Shown: positions 37,901 through 46,772 of the stretch, piece by piece
How the letters are laid out: every line of letters starts with the position of its first letter
Numbering within the stretch: the first letter of the stretch is position 1
Source of the DNA: Nesterenkonia sp. E16_10
GTDB taxonomy: Bacteria > Actinomycetota > Actinomycetes > Actinomycetales > Micrococcaceae
Direction: 5' to 3'
Assembly: GCF_017347085.1 (NCBI RefSeq)
Contig: NZ_JADPSA010000016.1
Location: 124,001 to 188,000 of the forward strand
Length of the DNA stretch: 64,000 nucleotides
Translations under genes and position numbers: made by a program
The notes under the pieces: model-generated
The model's database searches: none
Told to the model about the DNA's origin: nothing
What the model saw: the letters and a program-made list of their open reading frames with translations, nothing else

Positions 37901-39184
37901 CTCCTGGGAATACAGCCGGATCGCGATCCCGTCGCTGGTCCGTCCGGAGCGGCCGGAGCGCTGATTCGCGCTGGCCTGGGAGATCGCCTCGATGGGCAGC
38001 CGCTGCACCTTCGTGCGGGTTGAGTAGCGCGAGATCCGGGCGGTGCCGGTGTCGATCACGTATTTGATGCCGGGCACGGTCAGCGAGGTCTCGGCCACAT
38101 TGGTGGCCAGCACGATCCGACGCCGGCCGCCGGGGGAGAAGACCCGCTTCTGCTCGGCCATGGAGAGCCGACCGAAGAGCGGCAGGATCTCTGAGCCGCG
38201 CAGCCGTCGGTCCGCCGCGACGGTCTCGGTGAGCGCCTCGGCGGCATCGCGGATCTCGCGCTCCCCGGGGAAGAAGATCAGCATGTCGCCGTCGGGTTCC
38301 GCGGCGAGCTCCAGCACGGCGTCACTGACCGCGTCCAGCAGGTCCCGCTCCTCCTCGGCGGCCGCCGGAGCTTTCGAACCGGTCCTGGCGGCGGTCTGGG
38401 CACCGGAGCTCGGGCTGCGCTGAGCGCCACCCTGAGCGCCACCCTGAGGGCCGCGCGCGCCGCCGTCCTCGGTCTCGCCGAAATGCTCGGACTCATCGAA
38501 GTCCTCGAGCTCGGCCTCGGGGTTCACCGGGCGGTAGCGGACCTCCACCGGGTAGGTGCGTCCGGAGACCTCGATGATCGGCACCTCGGAGGTCTCCCGG
38601 GTCCAGTTCTCCGGGTCCGGGCTGAAGTGCCGTGCGAAGCGCTCCGGGTCGATCGTGGCGGAGGTGACGATGACCTTCAGGTCAGGCCGGGAGGGCAGGA
38701 GCCGACGCAGGTAGCCCAGGATCACGTCGATGTTGAGGCTTCGCTCGTGAGCCTCGTCGATGATGATGGCCGAATAGCGCTCCAGGTTCGGGTCGCGCTG
38801 GATCTCGGCGAGCAGGATGCCGTCGGTCATCAGCTTGACCGCAGTGGACCCGGAGACCTCGGCGTTGAACCGGACCTGATAGCCGATGTCGCGACCCACC
38901 GAGGTGCCCAGCTCCTCGGCCAGGCGCTCGGCCACGGTGCGAGCCGCCAGACGCCGCGGCTGCGTATGCCCGATCATCCCCTCACGGTGCAGCCCGAGCT
39001 CCAGCACCATCTTGGGCAGCTGGGTGGTCTTGCCGGAGCCGGTCTCTCCCGCCACCACGATCACCTGGTGGTCCGTGAGCGCCTTCAGGATCTGTTCGCG
39101 CTCACCGCTGACCGGAAGTGCGGGGGGATAGGCGAGGTCCTCGGCGGACCAGGTCTCACGGCGGGCTGTTCTGGGCTCAGACAT
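34925..39184 (-). CDS. hrpA: ATP-dependent RNA helicase HrpA (DEAH box)
   Basis: A 1419-residue DEAH helicase. Walker A GETGSGKTTQLPKM starts near residue 45, DEAHERSLNIDVILG near 138, then SATIDPERF. Motif VI lies in SGRSGRTSDGIAIRLYS. The helicase core is followed by the winged-helix, ratchet and OB-type domains and the long C-terminal DUF3418 region. A low-complexity insert (EDGGARGPQGGAQGGAQRS) separates the two RecA-like domains, and a Gln/Ser-rich insert lies near 1110-1150. HrpA resolves stalled or collided ribosomes in E. coli. The ATG is at 39184. Confidence 0.95.
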   Translation of the reverse strand: MSEPRTARRETWSAEDLAYPPALPVSGEREQILKALTDHQVIVVAGETGSGKTTQLPKMVLELGLHREGMIGHTQPRRLAARTVAERLAEELGTSVGRDIGYQVRFNAEVSGSTAVKLMTDGILLAEIQRDPNLERYSAIIIDEAHERSLNIDVILGYLRRLLPSRPDLKVIVTSATIDPERFARHFSPDPENWTRETSEVPIIEVSGRTYPVEVRYRPVNPEAELEDFDESEHFGETEDGGARGPQGGAQGGAQRSPSSGAQTAARTGSKAPAAAEEERDLLDAVSDAVLELAAEPDGDMLIFFPGEREIRDAAEALTETVAADRRLRGSEILPLFGRLSMAEQKRVFSPGGRRRIVLATNVAETSLTVPGIKYVIDTGTARISRYSTRTKVQRLPIEAISQASANQRSGRSGRTSDGIAIRLYSQEDFDSRPAFTDPEILRTSLASVLLQMSSMGITRTPEDLLDFPFVQKPDSKAVNDAVRLLTELGALSLNPESGSRAGGRKPQQTGKRSGTSAVTPVGRMLAQLPVDPRMARMMVEAARRDCLPEVTVLTAALSIQDPRERPAEKRAQADELHSRFKDENSDFSALLNLWRYLQEKQTELSGNQFRKLCHREHLNYLRVREWQELVGQLTEIAEQVQFSGKGAGGRRGSSGRRGKKLPTVDPAAKHDAIHQSLLSGLLSHVGLYNPRTRDYQGARGTRFAVFPGSHLFKKNHDWVMASELVETSRLWARSVAKIDPAWVEELAPHLVKTSHSEPRWSSRQGAVVATEKVTLFGVPVIADRQVLYSKVDPEYSRELFIQRALVDGDWSTRHHFDRRNRERFAELDELENRTRRKDLRASDEELFNFFAARIPENIVSQRHFDSWWKNQRLATPELLDLTDVELMAQAAEELDIDAYPEHFDHDGLALELQYEFNPTRYTAESGSAPSAAADGVTVRVPVVFLNQLQPERFDWLIPGLRTELITALIRNMPKPVRKNFVPAPDVAAKARTALERDFTPGVDSLTGSLAAVLRQLKGHVLDPEVFDTSALPEHLRFTFAVISERGRVLDSGFDLRELQVRFSGENREAIGRSLAAEGDTDAPRQAPQPGRPRGASRAQPHTAQSASGAGARSQTSRGKQQQTPASSEATGKQQQTSWTFGDLPREITTVVSGRQITGYPALAPASSGVSYTIQDSAAEQSRVHRAGVVALLREVLPSPQRYVLDHLSNRERLAFSQSPHGTVESLVSDATTAALAHLVPAQLPFGEAEFEVIARSCRAELIETVLRLTDVLAQVLSLSTELGSRLERVSSAALKAARSDMTAQLQQLVYPGFVTATGQAQLQHMPRYLQAVKTRLDRLESGQNLTRDAQDMATVQELEDEYDAALEAVPAQLPVPAELAAVKWMIEEFRVNLFAQQLGTAQTVSVKRIRRAIKTSSR

Positions 39185-39378
39185 AACCCTCCAATACTAG
39201 GGTTGATGGGCCGCGCTGGGCGCACCGCTCGACGGGCGCTCTCCGGTGAGATGCCCAGGGACCCTGCACGGCTTCGACGATTAGGCATACCGTCCGGGAT
39301 GTGGGTACTATTATTCTCGCTGCCGGGGAGCGATCACCGGTTGCGAGACAGGTCCGAAAGGGCCTGAACAGCAGGTAT

Positions 39379-39462
39379 GCGCGAGTGGCGGAATAGGTAG
39401 ACGCGCTGGCTTCAGGTGCCAGTGCCTTCACGGGCGTGGGGGTTCAAGTCCCCCCTCGCGCA
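39379..39462 (+). tRNA. tRNA-Leu (anticodon CAG)
   Basis: An 84-nt type II tRNA. The acceptor stem GCGCGAG pairs with CTCGCGC, followed by discriminator A. The anticodon loop TTCAGGT, closed by CTGGC and GCCAG, gives CAG. A long variable arm (TGCCTTCACGGGCGT) and T-arm GGGGTTCAAGTCCCC are visible. CCA is not encoded. A TACTATTAT block about 70 bases upstream may belong to its promoter. Confidence 0.96.
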
Positions 39463-39484
39463 CAGGATATGCAAGAAGCACGGC

Positions 39485-39530
39485 AGGCCCCGCTTCGGAT
39501 GATCAGGATCATCTGGAGCGGGGCCTTTCT
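39485..39530 (+). terminator. Rho-independent terminator after tRNA-Leu
   Basis: AGGCCCCGCT pairs with AGCGGGGCCT, with an inner GATGATC and GATCATC pairing, followed by TTTCT. Confidence 0.85.
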
Positions 39531-39614
39531 GCGTCTCCGGAGGGTTCTGCGCGGAGCGGATCGCGTCCAGGATCTGTCCGCGCCCGCGCCCGCATCCGCT
39601 TCCGCGTCCGAGTC

Positions 39615-40376
39615 CTAGTCGGCCGAGGAGTCCTCGATGCGGCGCCCGCTGTGGTGGCGCAGCGACTTGCGCGCGGCCTTGGCCTCGGCCTTCTCCGCCT
39701 CCAGCTGACGCTTCACGTCCGAGGCGTAGACATCCACGTACTCCTGACCCGAGAGGCGCATGATCCGGTACATGATCTCGTCGGCCACCGCGCGCTGGGC
39801 GAAGCGATCCTCGGCGTTGCCGTAGTAGGACTCGAAGGTCATCGGTTCACCCACGATCATCCCCACCCGGCCCAGCCGGGGGATGTTCTTCCCGATCGGC
39901 TGGACCTTATCGGTGCCGATCAGGGCGATCGGGATCACCGGAGCCTGGGCGTTCAGCGCCAGCCGGGCGATCCCGAGCTTGCCGCGGTAGAGCCGCCCGT
40001 CCGGGCTGCGGGTGCCCTCGGGGTAGATTCCCAGCACCTCGCCGTCGCGCAGCGCCTGCTCCCCGGCGTTGAGCGAATCCTGGCTGGCCTGGCCGCCGGA
40101 GCGGTCCATCGGGATCTGACCCGAGAGGTCGAAGAACTTCCGCATGCCCCATCCATAGGCGCCCTGCTTGCCCCAATAGTCGTCCTTCGCCATGAAGTGC
40201 ACCTGCCGGGGCACCTTCACCGGCATGAACACCGAATCGGAGAAGGACAGGTGGTTCGACGCCAGGATCGCGGGACCCTCGCTGGGGATGTTGTGCAGGC
40301 CGCGGACCCAGGGCCGGAACACCGTGTTGACCACCGGGGCCACGACAAAGTTCTTGGCGACGCTATAGAACGACAC
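39615..40376 (-). CDS. plsC: 1-acyl-sn-glycerol-3-phosphate acyltransferase (PlsC-like)
   Basis: A glycerolipid acyltransferase of about 253 residues. The catalytic NHLSFSD (HxxxxD) and the substrate motif YPEGTRSPDGRLYRGK are clear. It makes or remodels phosphatidic acid at the membrane. The C-terminus is a basic helical tail (KAEAKAARKSLRHHSGRR). I prefer GTG 40376 (VSFYSVAKNF), which matches how homologues begin and has AAAGGA upstream; a GTG at 40418 is the alternative. Confidence 0.88.
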   Translation of the reverse strand: MSFYSVAKNFVVAPVVNTVFRPWVRGLHNIPSEGPAILASNHLSFSDSVFMPVKVPRQVHFMAKDDYWGKQGAYGWGMRKFFDLSGQIPMDRSGGQASQDSLNAGEQALRDGEVLGIYPEGTRSPDGRLYRGKLGIARLALNAQAPVIPIALIGTDKVQPIGKNIPRLGRVGMIVGEPMTFESYYGNAEDRFAQRAVADEIMYRIMRLSGQEYVDVYASDVKRQLEAEKAEAKAARKSLRHHSGRRIEDSSAD

Positions 40377-40441
40377 GGTGATGGGGGGTCCTTTCAGGCG
40401 GCTGAGCTTGGAGACCACTGTAAAGGCAATAGAGTGACGGA

Positions 40442-41188
40442 ATGGACATGTCCGGCTTCGGAGTTTCCGTCTTCCACGGATTCACCTCCACGCCCGCCTC
40501 GATGCGACCGCTCGCCGACGCCCTGGAGCGGGCCGGCTTCACCGTGGACCTTCCGCTGCTGCCGGGGCACGGCACGTGCTGGGAGGACCTGGCGGGCACC
40601 CCGCGCTCGCAGATCATGCGCGCCGCGCTGGCCAGCTATGACCGGCTGGCGGCCCGCTGCTCCCGGGTCGCCACAGTGGGCCTGTCCATGGGAGGCTCGC
40701 TCGCGCTGCATGTGGCCGCGCACCGACAGGTCGACGCGGTCTCGGTGATCAACCCCGGACTCCGGCTGGCCCCGCTGACCGGACCGAAGGCCTGGGTGCT
40801 GGGCAGGATCCGCCCCTCGGTGGCGAGCATCGCCGGAGACATCGCCAAGCCCGATGTGGTCGAGGAGGCCTACGCGCAGACCCCGCTGCGCGCCGTCGTC
40901 CAGCTCGACCAGCTCTTCGCCCAGGTCCGCCGCGAACTCCCGGAGCTCGCTCGGCGGCAGACCCCGGTGCTGCTCTTCCGCTCGGGCGTGGACAACGTCC
41001 TGCCCCCGTCCTCGGCCGCTACGCTGGGCAGGACGCTCTCGGAGGACCAGCTCGAGATCGTCGAGCTCACTCGCAGCCAGCATGTGGCCACGCTCGATCA
41101 CGAGGCCGAGACCATCCATGAGCAGCTGATTGATTTTCTTCACCGGCGGCATCAGGCCGCCGGGCCCCCAGAGAGGATGGCGCCATGA
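40442..41188 (+). CDS. Alpha/beta hydrolase (carboxylesterase or monoacylglycerol lipase type)
   Basis: A 248-residue hydrolase. The oxyanion motif HGFTSTPASMRPLADAL is near residue 12. The nucleophile elbow is GLSMGGSLAL. A catalytic Asp in FRSGVDNVLPP and a His in SQHVATLDHE complete the triad. It resembles the Est30 or YvaK-like carboxylesterases. It is divergent from plsC and overlaps the next gene by four bases. The substrate is unknown. Confidence 0.88.
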   Translation: MDMSGFGVSVFHGFTSTPASMRPLADALERAGFTVDLPLLPGHGTCWEDLAGTPRSQIMRAALASYDRLAARCSRVATVGLSMGGSLALHVAAHRQVDAVSVINPGLRLAPLTGPKAWVLGRIRPSVASIAGDIAKPDVVEEAYAQTPLRAVVQLDQLFAQVRRELPELARRQTPVLLFRSGVDNVLPPSSAATLGRTLSEDQLEIVELTRSQHVATLDHEAETIHEQLIDFLHRRHQAAGPPERMAP

Positions 41189-41610
41189 GCACCTATCGCG
41201 ACGACGAGCCCAGCAGAGTCTTCGGTCGAGGCGGTCGCTCCCGGCCGATGCCCGGACAGGGTGGGCCAGGCCAGGGCGGCCCTGGCCAGGGACACGGGGC
41301 CGCAGGACCGGGAGTCCCAGGCCAGGGTCCGCGCGACTACCGGGCGGATGACGCGGCGTGGGAAGAGATCGATGACTTCGAGCCGCCGAACCCGAAGAAC
41401 CCGTTGGCCGGGGCCAAGCCCGCCGTGGTGCTCGGGGCGGTGCTGAGCATCGGGGCGATCCTGGCGCTGATCGTGGTGCCGTTCCTGCCGCTGAATGCTC
41501 CGAGCTGGACCGTGCCCGCCCTGATCGGCGTGGTGCTGGCCGGGCTGGTGATCCTCTTCCTGCAGATGCCGCGCAACCGCTCCGGATCCGGAGACGGCGC
41601 ACAGGTCTGA
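41185..41610 (+). CDS. Membrane protein with Gly/Gln/Pro-rich N-terminus
   Basis: A 141-residue protein. The N-terminal ~60 residues are disordered, with GQGGPGQGGPGQGHG repeats. An acidic bridge (AWEEIDDFEPPNPKNPL) is followed by two membrane helices (about 80-102 and 107-128). The translational overlap with the hydrolase suggests a linked role. No function assigned. Confidence 0.65.
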   Translation: MSTYRDDEPSRVFGRGGRSRPMPGQGGPGQGGPGQGHGAAGPGVPGQGPRDYRADDAAWEEIDDFEPPNPKNPLAGAKPAVVLGAVLSIGAILALIVVPFLPLNAPSWTVPALIGVVLAGLVILFLQMPRNRSGSGDGAQV

Positions 41611-41706
41611 GCAGGTTCTCCACGAGGACACGGATCATCCAGCTACCGTTCAGTAACGGGCTGTGACATCATGATGTGAGATGGCACACACGATGGAGGA
41701 GCCCCC

Positions 41707-43530
41707 GTGAAGGAAATCGCAACACCGCCCGCAGTCGAGGTCCCCGCCGAGCTGAACATCACTGATCTGCTGGAGCGTCAGTTCATCGCGGACCCGCAGA
41801 ACATCCTCTTCGGCCGGCAGCTCAGCCCCGGCGAGTGGACAGACGTCAGCACCGCCGAATTCCGGGATCAGGTGATCGCGCTGGCGAAGGGCATCATCGC
41901 CTCCGGCATCGAGGTCGGTGATCGGGTCGCGATCATGGCCCCCACACGCTACGAGTGGACCCTGCTCGACTTCGCGATCTTCTACGCCGGAGCCGTGACC
42001 GTGCCGGTCTACGAGACCTCCTCGCCCTCCCAGGTCGCCTGGATCATCGAGGACGCCGGCGTGAAGCTGCTCGTCGCCGAGACCCCGGCGCACCAGAAGA
42101 TCGTCGAGCGCGCCGTCGCTCAGGAGAGCCTCACCGGGCTGGGCGGCGTCTACACCATCGAAGGCTCCGGGCTGGATGAGCTGCGCGCCAAGGGCGCCGA
42201 GGTGACCCAGGAGCAGGTCGACTCCCGGCGCAGCGCCGCCGTCGGCGCCGATCTCGCGACCATCATCTACACCTCCGGGACCACCGGACGGCCCAAGGGC
42301 TGCGAGCTGACCCACTCGAACTTCACCGAGCTCTCGCTCCAGGCGCTGGGCTCCTCACTGGGCACGGTGGTCAACAAGGACGCCTCCACGGTGATGTTCA
42401 TCCCGCTGGCCCACGTCTTCGCCCGCTTCATCTCGGTGCTCGCCGTCGCCGGCGGCTCCCGGGTGGGGCACACCTCCGACATCAAGGAGCTGGTGGACGA
42501 CCTCGGCACCTTCCGCCCGACCTTCCTGCTCGCCGTGCCGCGGGTGTTCGAGAAGATCTACAACGCCGCGATGCTCAAGGCCGAGGGCGACGGCAAGGGG
42601 GCGATCTTCGAGAAGGCGGCCAACACCGCCATCGCCTGGTCCCGTGCCAAGCAGGAGGGCAAGGTCCCCTTCACCCTGGGGCTCAAGCACACCGTCTTCG
42701 ACAAGCTGGTCTACTCCAAGCTGCGCGCCCGGATGGGTGGACAGGTGGCCCACGCGGTCTCCGGCGGGTCCCCGCTGGGGGAGCGGCTGGGGCACTTCTT
42801 CTACGGCGTGGGCGTGCAGATCCTGGAGGGTTACGGCCTCACCGAGACCACGGCGCCGCTGACCGTGAACACCCCGGAGCTGAGCAAGATCGGCACCGTC
42901 GGGGCCCCGCTTCCCGGATGTGCGGTGAAGATCGCCGAGGACGGCGAGATCCTCGGCCGCGGCGTCTGTGTCTTCCGCGGATACCACAACCGGCCCGAGC
43001 TGAACCAGGAGATCTTCACCGAGACCGGCTGGTTCCGCACCGGCGACGTCGGCACCCTGGACTCCGACGGCTGCCTCACCATCACCGGTCGCAAGAAGGA
43101 GATCCTGGTCACCGCGGCCGGAAAGAACGTCTCTCCGGCTCAGCTCGAAGACCTGATGCGCTCCGACGCGATCGTCTCCCAGGCCGTGGTGGTAGGCGAC
43201 AACCGGCCCTTCGTCGCGGCACTGATCACCCTCGATGAGGAGACCCTGCCGCAGTGGCTCGAGCGCAAGGGACTTGACCCCAAGACCCCGGTCGCCGAGC
43301 TCGTCCAGCACGAGACCATCCTCACCCATGTGCAGGCAGTGGTGGACCGGGCCAACGAGTCGGTCTCTCGCGCCGAATCGATCCGAGATTTCCGGCTGCT
43401 GAACACCGACTTCACCATCGAGTCCGGTCACCTCACCCCGTCCATGAAGATCAAGCGCCCGCTGGTGATGAAGGACTTCGCCGAGGAGGTCGAGGCGCTC
43501 TACACCGAGGCCGCCGCCAAGAAGCGCTGA
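41707..43530 (+). CDS. fadD: Long-chain acyl-CoA synthetase (AMP-forming, FadD15-like)
   Basis: A 607-residue adenylate-forming enzyme that activates fatty acids to acyl-CoA. Motifs are IYTSGTTGRPKGCELTHSNF (P-loop, about 189-208), YGLTETTAPLTVN and WFRTGDVGTLDSDGCLTITG, and the C-terminal catalytic Lys in HLTPSMKIKRPLVM. It starts at GTG 41707 with GGAGGAG upstream. It follows the hydrolase and membrane genes by 97 bases. Confidence 0.94.
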   Translation: MKEIATPPAVEVPAELNITDLLERQFIADPQNILFGRQLSPGEWTDVSTAEFRDQVIALAKGIIASGIEVGDRVAIMAPTRYEWTLLDFAIFYAGAVTVPVYETSSPSQVAWIIEDAGVKLLVAETPAHQKIVERAVAQESLTGLGGVYTIEGSGLDELRAKGAEVTQEQVDSRRSAAVGADLATIIYTSGTTGRPKGCELTHSNFTELSLQALGSSLGTVVNKDASTVMFIPLAHVFARFISVLAVAGGSRVGHTSDIKELVDDLGTFRPTFLLAVPRVFEKIYNAAMLKAEGDGKGAIFEKAANTAIAWSRAKQEGKVPFTLGLKHTVFDKLVYSKLRARMGGQVAHAVSGGSPLGERLGHFFYGVGVQILEGYGLTETTAPLTVNTPELSKIGTVGAPLPGCAVKIAEDGEILGRGVCVFRGYHNRPELNQEIFTETGWFRTGDVGTLDSDGCLTITGRKKEILVTAAGKNVSPAQLEDLMRSDAIVSQAVVVGDNRPFVAALITLDEETLPQWLERKGLDPKTPVAELVQHETILTHVQAVVDRANESVSRAESIRDFRLLNTDFTIESGHLTPSMKIKRPLVMKDFAEEVEALYTEAAAKKR

Positions 43531-43594
43531 GCCCGAGCGCGGGGCGGATCCGCTCACGGCGCAGATCCGCAGACCTCGCAGGAGGAAGAACCAC

Positions 43595-43631
43595 CGGGAG
43601 CCCGGAGGCGAACACCGCCTCCGGGCTCCCG
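43595..43631 (+). terminator. Strong hairpin after fadD
   Basis: A perfect 16-bp stem (CGGGAGCCCGGAGGCG and its complement) around AACAC. No T-run follows; actinobacteria often use such hairpins. Confidence 0.7.
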
Positions 43632-43698
43632 TCGTCCGCATAATGGACTGCCGCTTCGGCATTAGGCGCGCCCGGGCGTGGCGGACTACCCTGAGAGG

Positions 43699-45105
43699 GT
43701 GACCACCACGCCAGAGCCCAGATCCGACGCCCCGCTGACCGCCCCCGGAGAGATCCTCCATGTAGGGGCCGCAGACTATCCGGGCCTCGACGAGTGGCGT
43801 TCGCTGCCACTGAGCCAGCAGCCGGACTGGCGAGGCCACGAAGACTTCGACTCCGCCTATGCGGAGCTCTCCGCGCACCCGCCGCTGGTCTTCGCCGGAG
43901 AGGTCGACAAGCTCAAGCGACGCCTGGCCAAGGTCGCCAACGGTGAGGCCTTCCTGCTCCAGGGCGGGGACTGCGCCGAGACCTTCGACGGCGTCACCGC
44001 CGATCGGATCAGCGCCAAGATCAAGACCATCCTGCAGATGGCGGTGGTGCTCACCTACGGGGCCTCGCTGCCGGTGGTGAAGATGGGACGCATGGCCGGC
44101 CAGTACGCCAAGCCGCGGTCCTCCGACGTGGAGACCCGCGACGGCGTCACGCTGCCGACCTTCCGCGGGGAGATCGTCAACGGCTTCGAGTTCACCGAGG
44201 AGTCCCGGGTCCCCGACCCGAAGCGGATGGTCGCGGCCTACCACAAGTCCGCCGCCACCCTGAATCTGATCCGGGCCTTCACCGAGGGCGGCTTCGCCGA
44301 CCTGCGTGCGGTCCAGCAGTGGAACAAGGGGTTCATGCAGAACCCCGCGCACGCTCGCTACGAGCAGCTCGCCGGAGAGATCGACCGCGCCGTCCGCTTC
44401 ATGGAGGCCTGCGGCGCTGACTTCGAAGGGCTCAAGCGCACCGAGTTCTACGCCGCCCACGAGGCGCTGCTGCTGGACTACGAGCGCGCGCTGACCCGCA
44501 TCGACTCCCGCACCGGCAAGCCCTATGTGACCAGTGGCCACTTCGTGTGGATCGGCGAGCGGACCCGTGAGCTCGAGGGCGCACACATGGACTACCTCTC
44601 CCGGGTGCAGAACCCGGTGGGGGTCAAGCTGGGCCCCAGCACCACCCCGGAGACCGTGCTGCGGATCATCGAGAAGCTGGATCCCGAGCGGGAGCCAGGG
44701 CGCCTGACCTTCATCGTGCGGATGGGCGCCTCCAACGTCCGGGAGAAGCTCCCGGCGCTGGTCACGGCGGTGCGCGACTCCGGTGCCAAGGTGGTCTGGG
44801 TGACCGACCCGATGCACGGCAACACCATCACCGCCGACAACGGCTACAAGACCCGGCGCTTCGATGACATCCTCGACGAGGTCCGCGGCTTCTTCGAGGT
44901 CCACCGTTCCCTGGGCACCTACCCCGGAGGGCTGCACGTGGAGATGACCGGCGACGACGTCGCTGAATGTCTCGGCGGCTCCGACGTGGTCGACGAATCG
45001 GCCTTCGACCAGGGGTACGAGTCCCTGGTGGACCCGCGGCTGAACCATAAGCAGTCCCTGGAGCTGGCGTTCCTGGTCGCAGAGTCCCTCACCCAGGTGA
45101 GATGA
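43699..45105 (+). CDS. aroG: Class II 3-deoxy-7-phosphoheptulonate (DAHP) synthase
   Basis: The first shikimate-pathway enzyme, about 468 residues, of the plant-like class II. Motifs are LLQGGDCAETFDG, KMGRMAGQYAKPRS, FEFTEESRVPDPKRMVAAY, GVKLGPSTTPET, TDPMHGNT and GGLHVEMTGDDVAECLGG. In Mycobacterium this enzyme is complexed with chorismate mutase and feedback-inhibited by aromatic amino acids. I start at GTG 43699: TACCCT lies six bases before it, so the mRNA is probably leaderless. A hairpin separates it from fadD. Confidence 0.96.
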   Translation: MTTTPEPRSDAPLTAPGEILHVGAADYPGLDEWRSLPLSQQPDWRGHEDFDSAYAELSAHPPLVFAGEVDKLKRRLAKVANGEAFLLQGGDCAETFDGVTADRISAKIKTILQMAVVLTYGASLPVVKMGRMAGQYAKPRSSDVETRDGVTLPTFRGEIVNGFEFTEESRVPDPKRMVAAYHKSAATLNLIRAFTEGGFADLRAVQQWNKGFMQNPAHARYEQLAGEIDRAVRFMEACGADFEGLKRTEFYAAHEALLLDYERALTRIDSRTGKPYVTSGHFVWIGERTRELEGAHMDYLSRVQNPVGVKLGPSTTPETVLRIIEKLDPEREPGRLTFIVRMGASNVREKLPALVTAVRDSGAKVVWVTDPMHGNTITADNGYKTRRFDDILDEVRGFFEVHRSLGTYPGGLHVEMTGDDVAECLGGSDVVDESAFDQGYESLVDPRLNHKQSLELAFLVAESLTQVR

Positions 45106-45180
45106 CGCTGCGCGCCCGGCCCGGTGGTGTGAGGCTGGAACCGCTCAGCCGCACAGCATCACGACCGGCGGCGCTGGTCC

Positions 45181-46665
45181 TCAGCCCCCGAGGCTGGGGA
45201 TCAGCCCACTGACCCCGATCCACCCGGCCAGCAGCACCAGCAGCGCACCGCCGATCATGATCGCGGCGATCATCAGCCAGATCCGGGTGGCGCTGGCGCC
45301 GGCGAGCTCCACGGTGGGGCGCTGACGCTCGCGCTTCTCCGTGCGCACCCGCTCCACCGGCCGGCGGGAACCGACGGAGGGCTGGATCCCGGTCACCGGC
45401 TCCGCGACGCTGAGTCGAGGTGGTCGCAGCTGCAGACCGCTGGTGGGCACCTCGGTGACCAGCTGGCGATCCTCCTCGGCCAGGCTTGAGGGACGCCCGT
45501 GTGCGGCATGGCGATGCTCGGCCTGAAGATGTGTGGTGCGCGCATTGCCCAGTGCCGCGTCGATGTCCTCGTCCCAGGGTTCGTGGTCCACGTCCTGGCC
45601 CTCGTGCTGCTCCGCTGTGGAACCATGTGCCGGTGCCGGTGCCGGTGCCGGTGCCGGTGCCGGCGCGGCCGCGGTCTCCAGGAATGTCTCGCTGGAGTCC
45701 CCGGGAAGCATGGTGGTGGACCGCTGGCCCGGCGTCCCGGACTCACGCAGCGCTTCCCGTCCCGAGGCGCCCATGGCAGGGATCGCCCGTGTCGCGGTGA
45801 GCGCGCCGTCGAAGTCGAGCTCGGCGTCTCCGAGCAGGCCGCGGGTCTCACGCAGCATCTTCAGCAGCTCGTCGGCGTTCTTGGGCCGCAGCGCCACCTC
45901 GGGGCGGGTGGCGATGCTGACCAGGTCGTCGAGCTCGCGCGCGAGACCGCTGACCTGCGCGGAAGGCACCGGTACGGTGGAGTTCACGTGCTGGTAGGCC
46001 ACCCGCACGGGGGAGTCCCCGGTGAAGGGCTGCACCCCGGTGAGCATCTCGTAGAGCAGGATGCCGATCGCGTAGATGTCAGCGCGCTCGTCGGCGCTCT
46101 CCCCGGAGAGCAGCTCCGGAGAGATATAGGCCACGGTGCCCATCAGGGTGGAAGTTCCGGAGTGATGCGTCGCGGCGCGGGCCAGCCCCAGGTCAGCGAG
46201 CTTGATCCGCCCGTCATGGGAGACCAGCACGTTCTCCGGCTTGATGTCCCGGTGGACCAGGCCGGCGCGGTGCGCCGCGGCCAGGCCCTGCAGGATCGAA
46301 TCCATGTAGGTCAGCGCCAGCCGAGGGGTCATCGCCCCCTGCTTGAGCAGCGTGCGCAGCGTCGCACCGGGAACGTACTCCATCACCAGATAGGCGGTCT
46401 CCCGAGCCTGGCCCTGATCCAGGACCTGGACCACATTGGGATGCGCGATCAGCGCGGAGTTCCGCGCCTCCTGCTCGAAGCGGTCCACGACCTTGCGATC
46501 CTCAGCCATATGCGGGAACAGCACCTTCAGCGCGACCTCGCGGCCGAGCCGCTGATCCTGTGCGCGGTAGACCGTGGACATGCCGCCACGCGCGATGCGC
46601 TCATCGATCACATAGCGGTCATCGATCCTGGAACCAATCCACGGGTCAGTCTGTTCGGAGCTCAC
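45181..46665 (-). CDS. pknL: Serine/threonine protein kinase (PknL-like, no PASTA domains)
   Basis: A 494-residue membrane kinase. The kinase domain (about 18-275) has ARGGMSTVYRA, Lys47, HRDIKPENVL and APE-like SPELL; the DFG motif reads DLG (KLADLGLAR). A low-complexity juxtamembrane stretch contains an (AP)6 run from 6-bp DNA repeats. One membrane helix lies near the C-terminus (IWLMIAAIMIGGALLVLLAG) with almost no extracellular part. The gene order with DAHP synthase and a polyprenyl synthase matches the pknL locus of M. tuberculosis. I start at GTG 46665; TACCCT seven bases before it suggests a leaderless mRNA. Confidence 0.93.
   Translation of the reverse strand: MSSEQTDPWIGSRIDDRYVIDERIARGGMSTVYRAQDQRLGREVALKVLFPHMAEDRKVVDRFEQEARNSALIAHPNVVQVLDQGQARETAYLVMEYVPGATLRTLLKQGAMTPRLALTYMDSILQGLAAAHRAGLVHRDIKPENVLVSHDGRIKLADLGLARAATHHSGTSTLMGTVAYISPELLSGESADERADIYAIGILLYEMLTGVQPFTGDSPVRVAYQHVNSTVPVPSAQVSGLARELDDLVSIATRPEVALRPKNADELLKMLRETRGLLGDAELDFDGALTATRAIPAMGASGREALRESGTPGQRSTTMLPGDSSETFLETAAAPAPAPAPAPAPAHGSTAEQHEGQDVDHEPWDEDIDAALGNARTTHLQAEHRHAAHGRPSSLAEEDRQLVTEVPTSGLQLRPPRLSVAEPVTGIQPSVGSRRPVERVRTEKRERQRPTVELAGASATRIWLMIAAIMIGGALLVLLAGWIGVSGLIPSLGG
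45629..45664 (-). repeat. 6-bp tandem repeat in pknL
   Basis: gccggt is repeated about six times and encodes alternating Ala-Pro in the juxtamembrane linker. This is a likely length-variable site. Confidence 0.85.
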
Positions 46666-46772
46666 AGCCCCAAGGGTATCGAACCCGCCCAACTCCGGTC
46701 GCTGCGGCGCGCGTCGCTCAGGGTCGATGCCCGGGTCGAGCGTGCAGCGGGGGTGAACCCGGACCGTGGACC

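Noticed and set aside
35700-38500. CRISPR array or repeat cluster in the hrpA region
   Set aside because: Short low-complexity repeats encode Gln/Gly/Ser inserts of HrpA. No regularly spaced repeats with unique spacers exist anywhere in the window.
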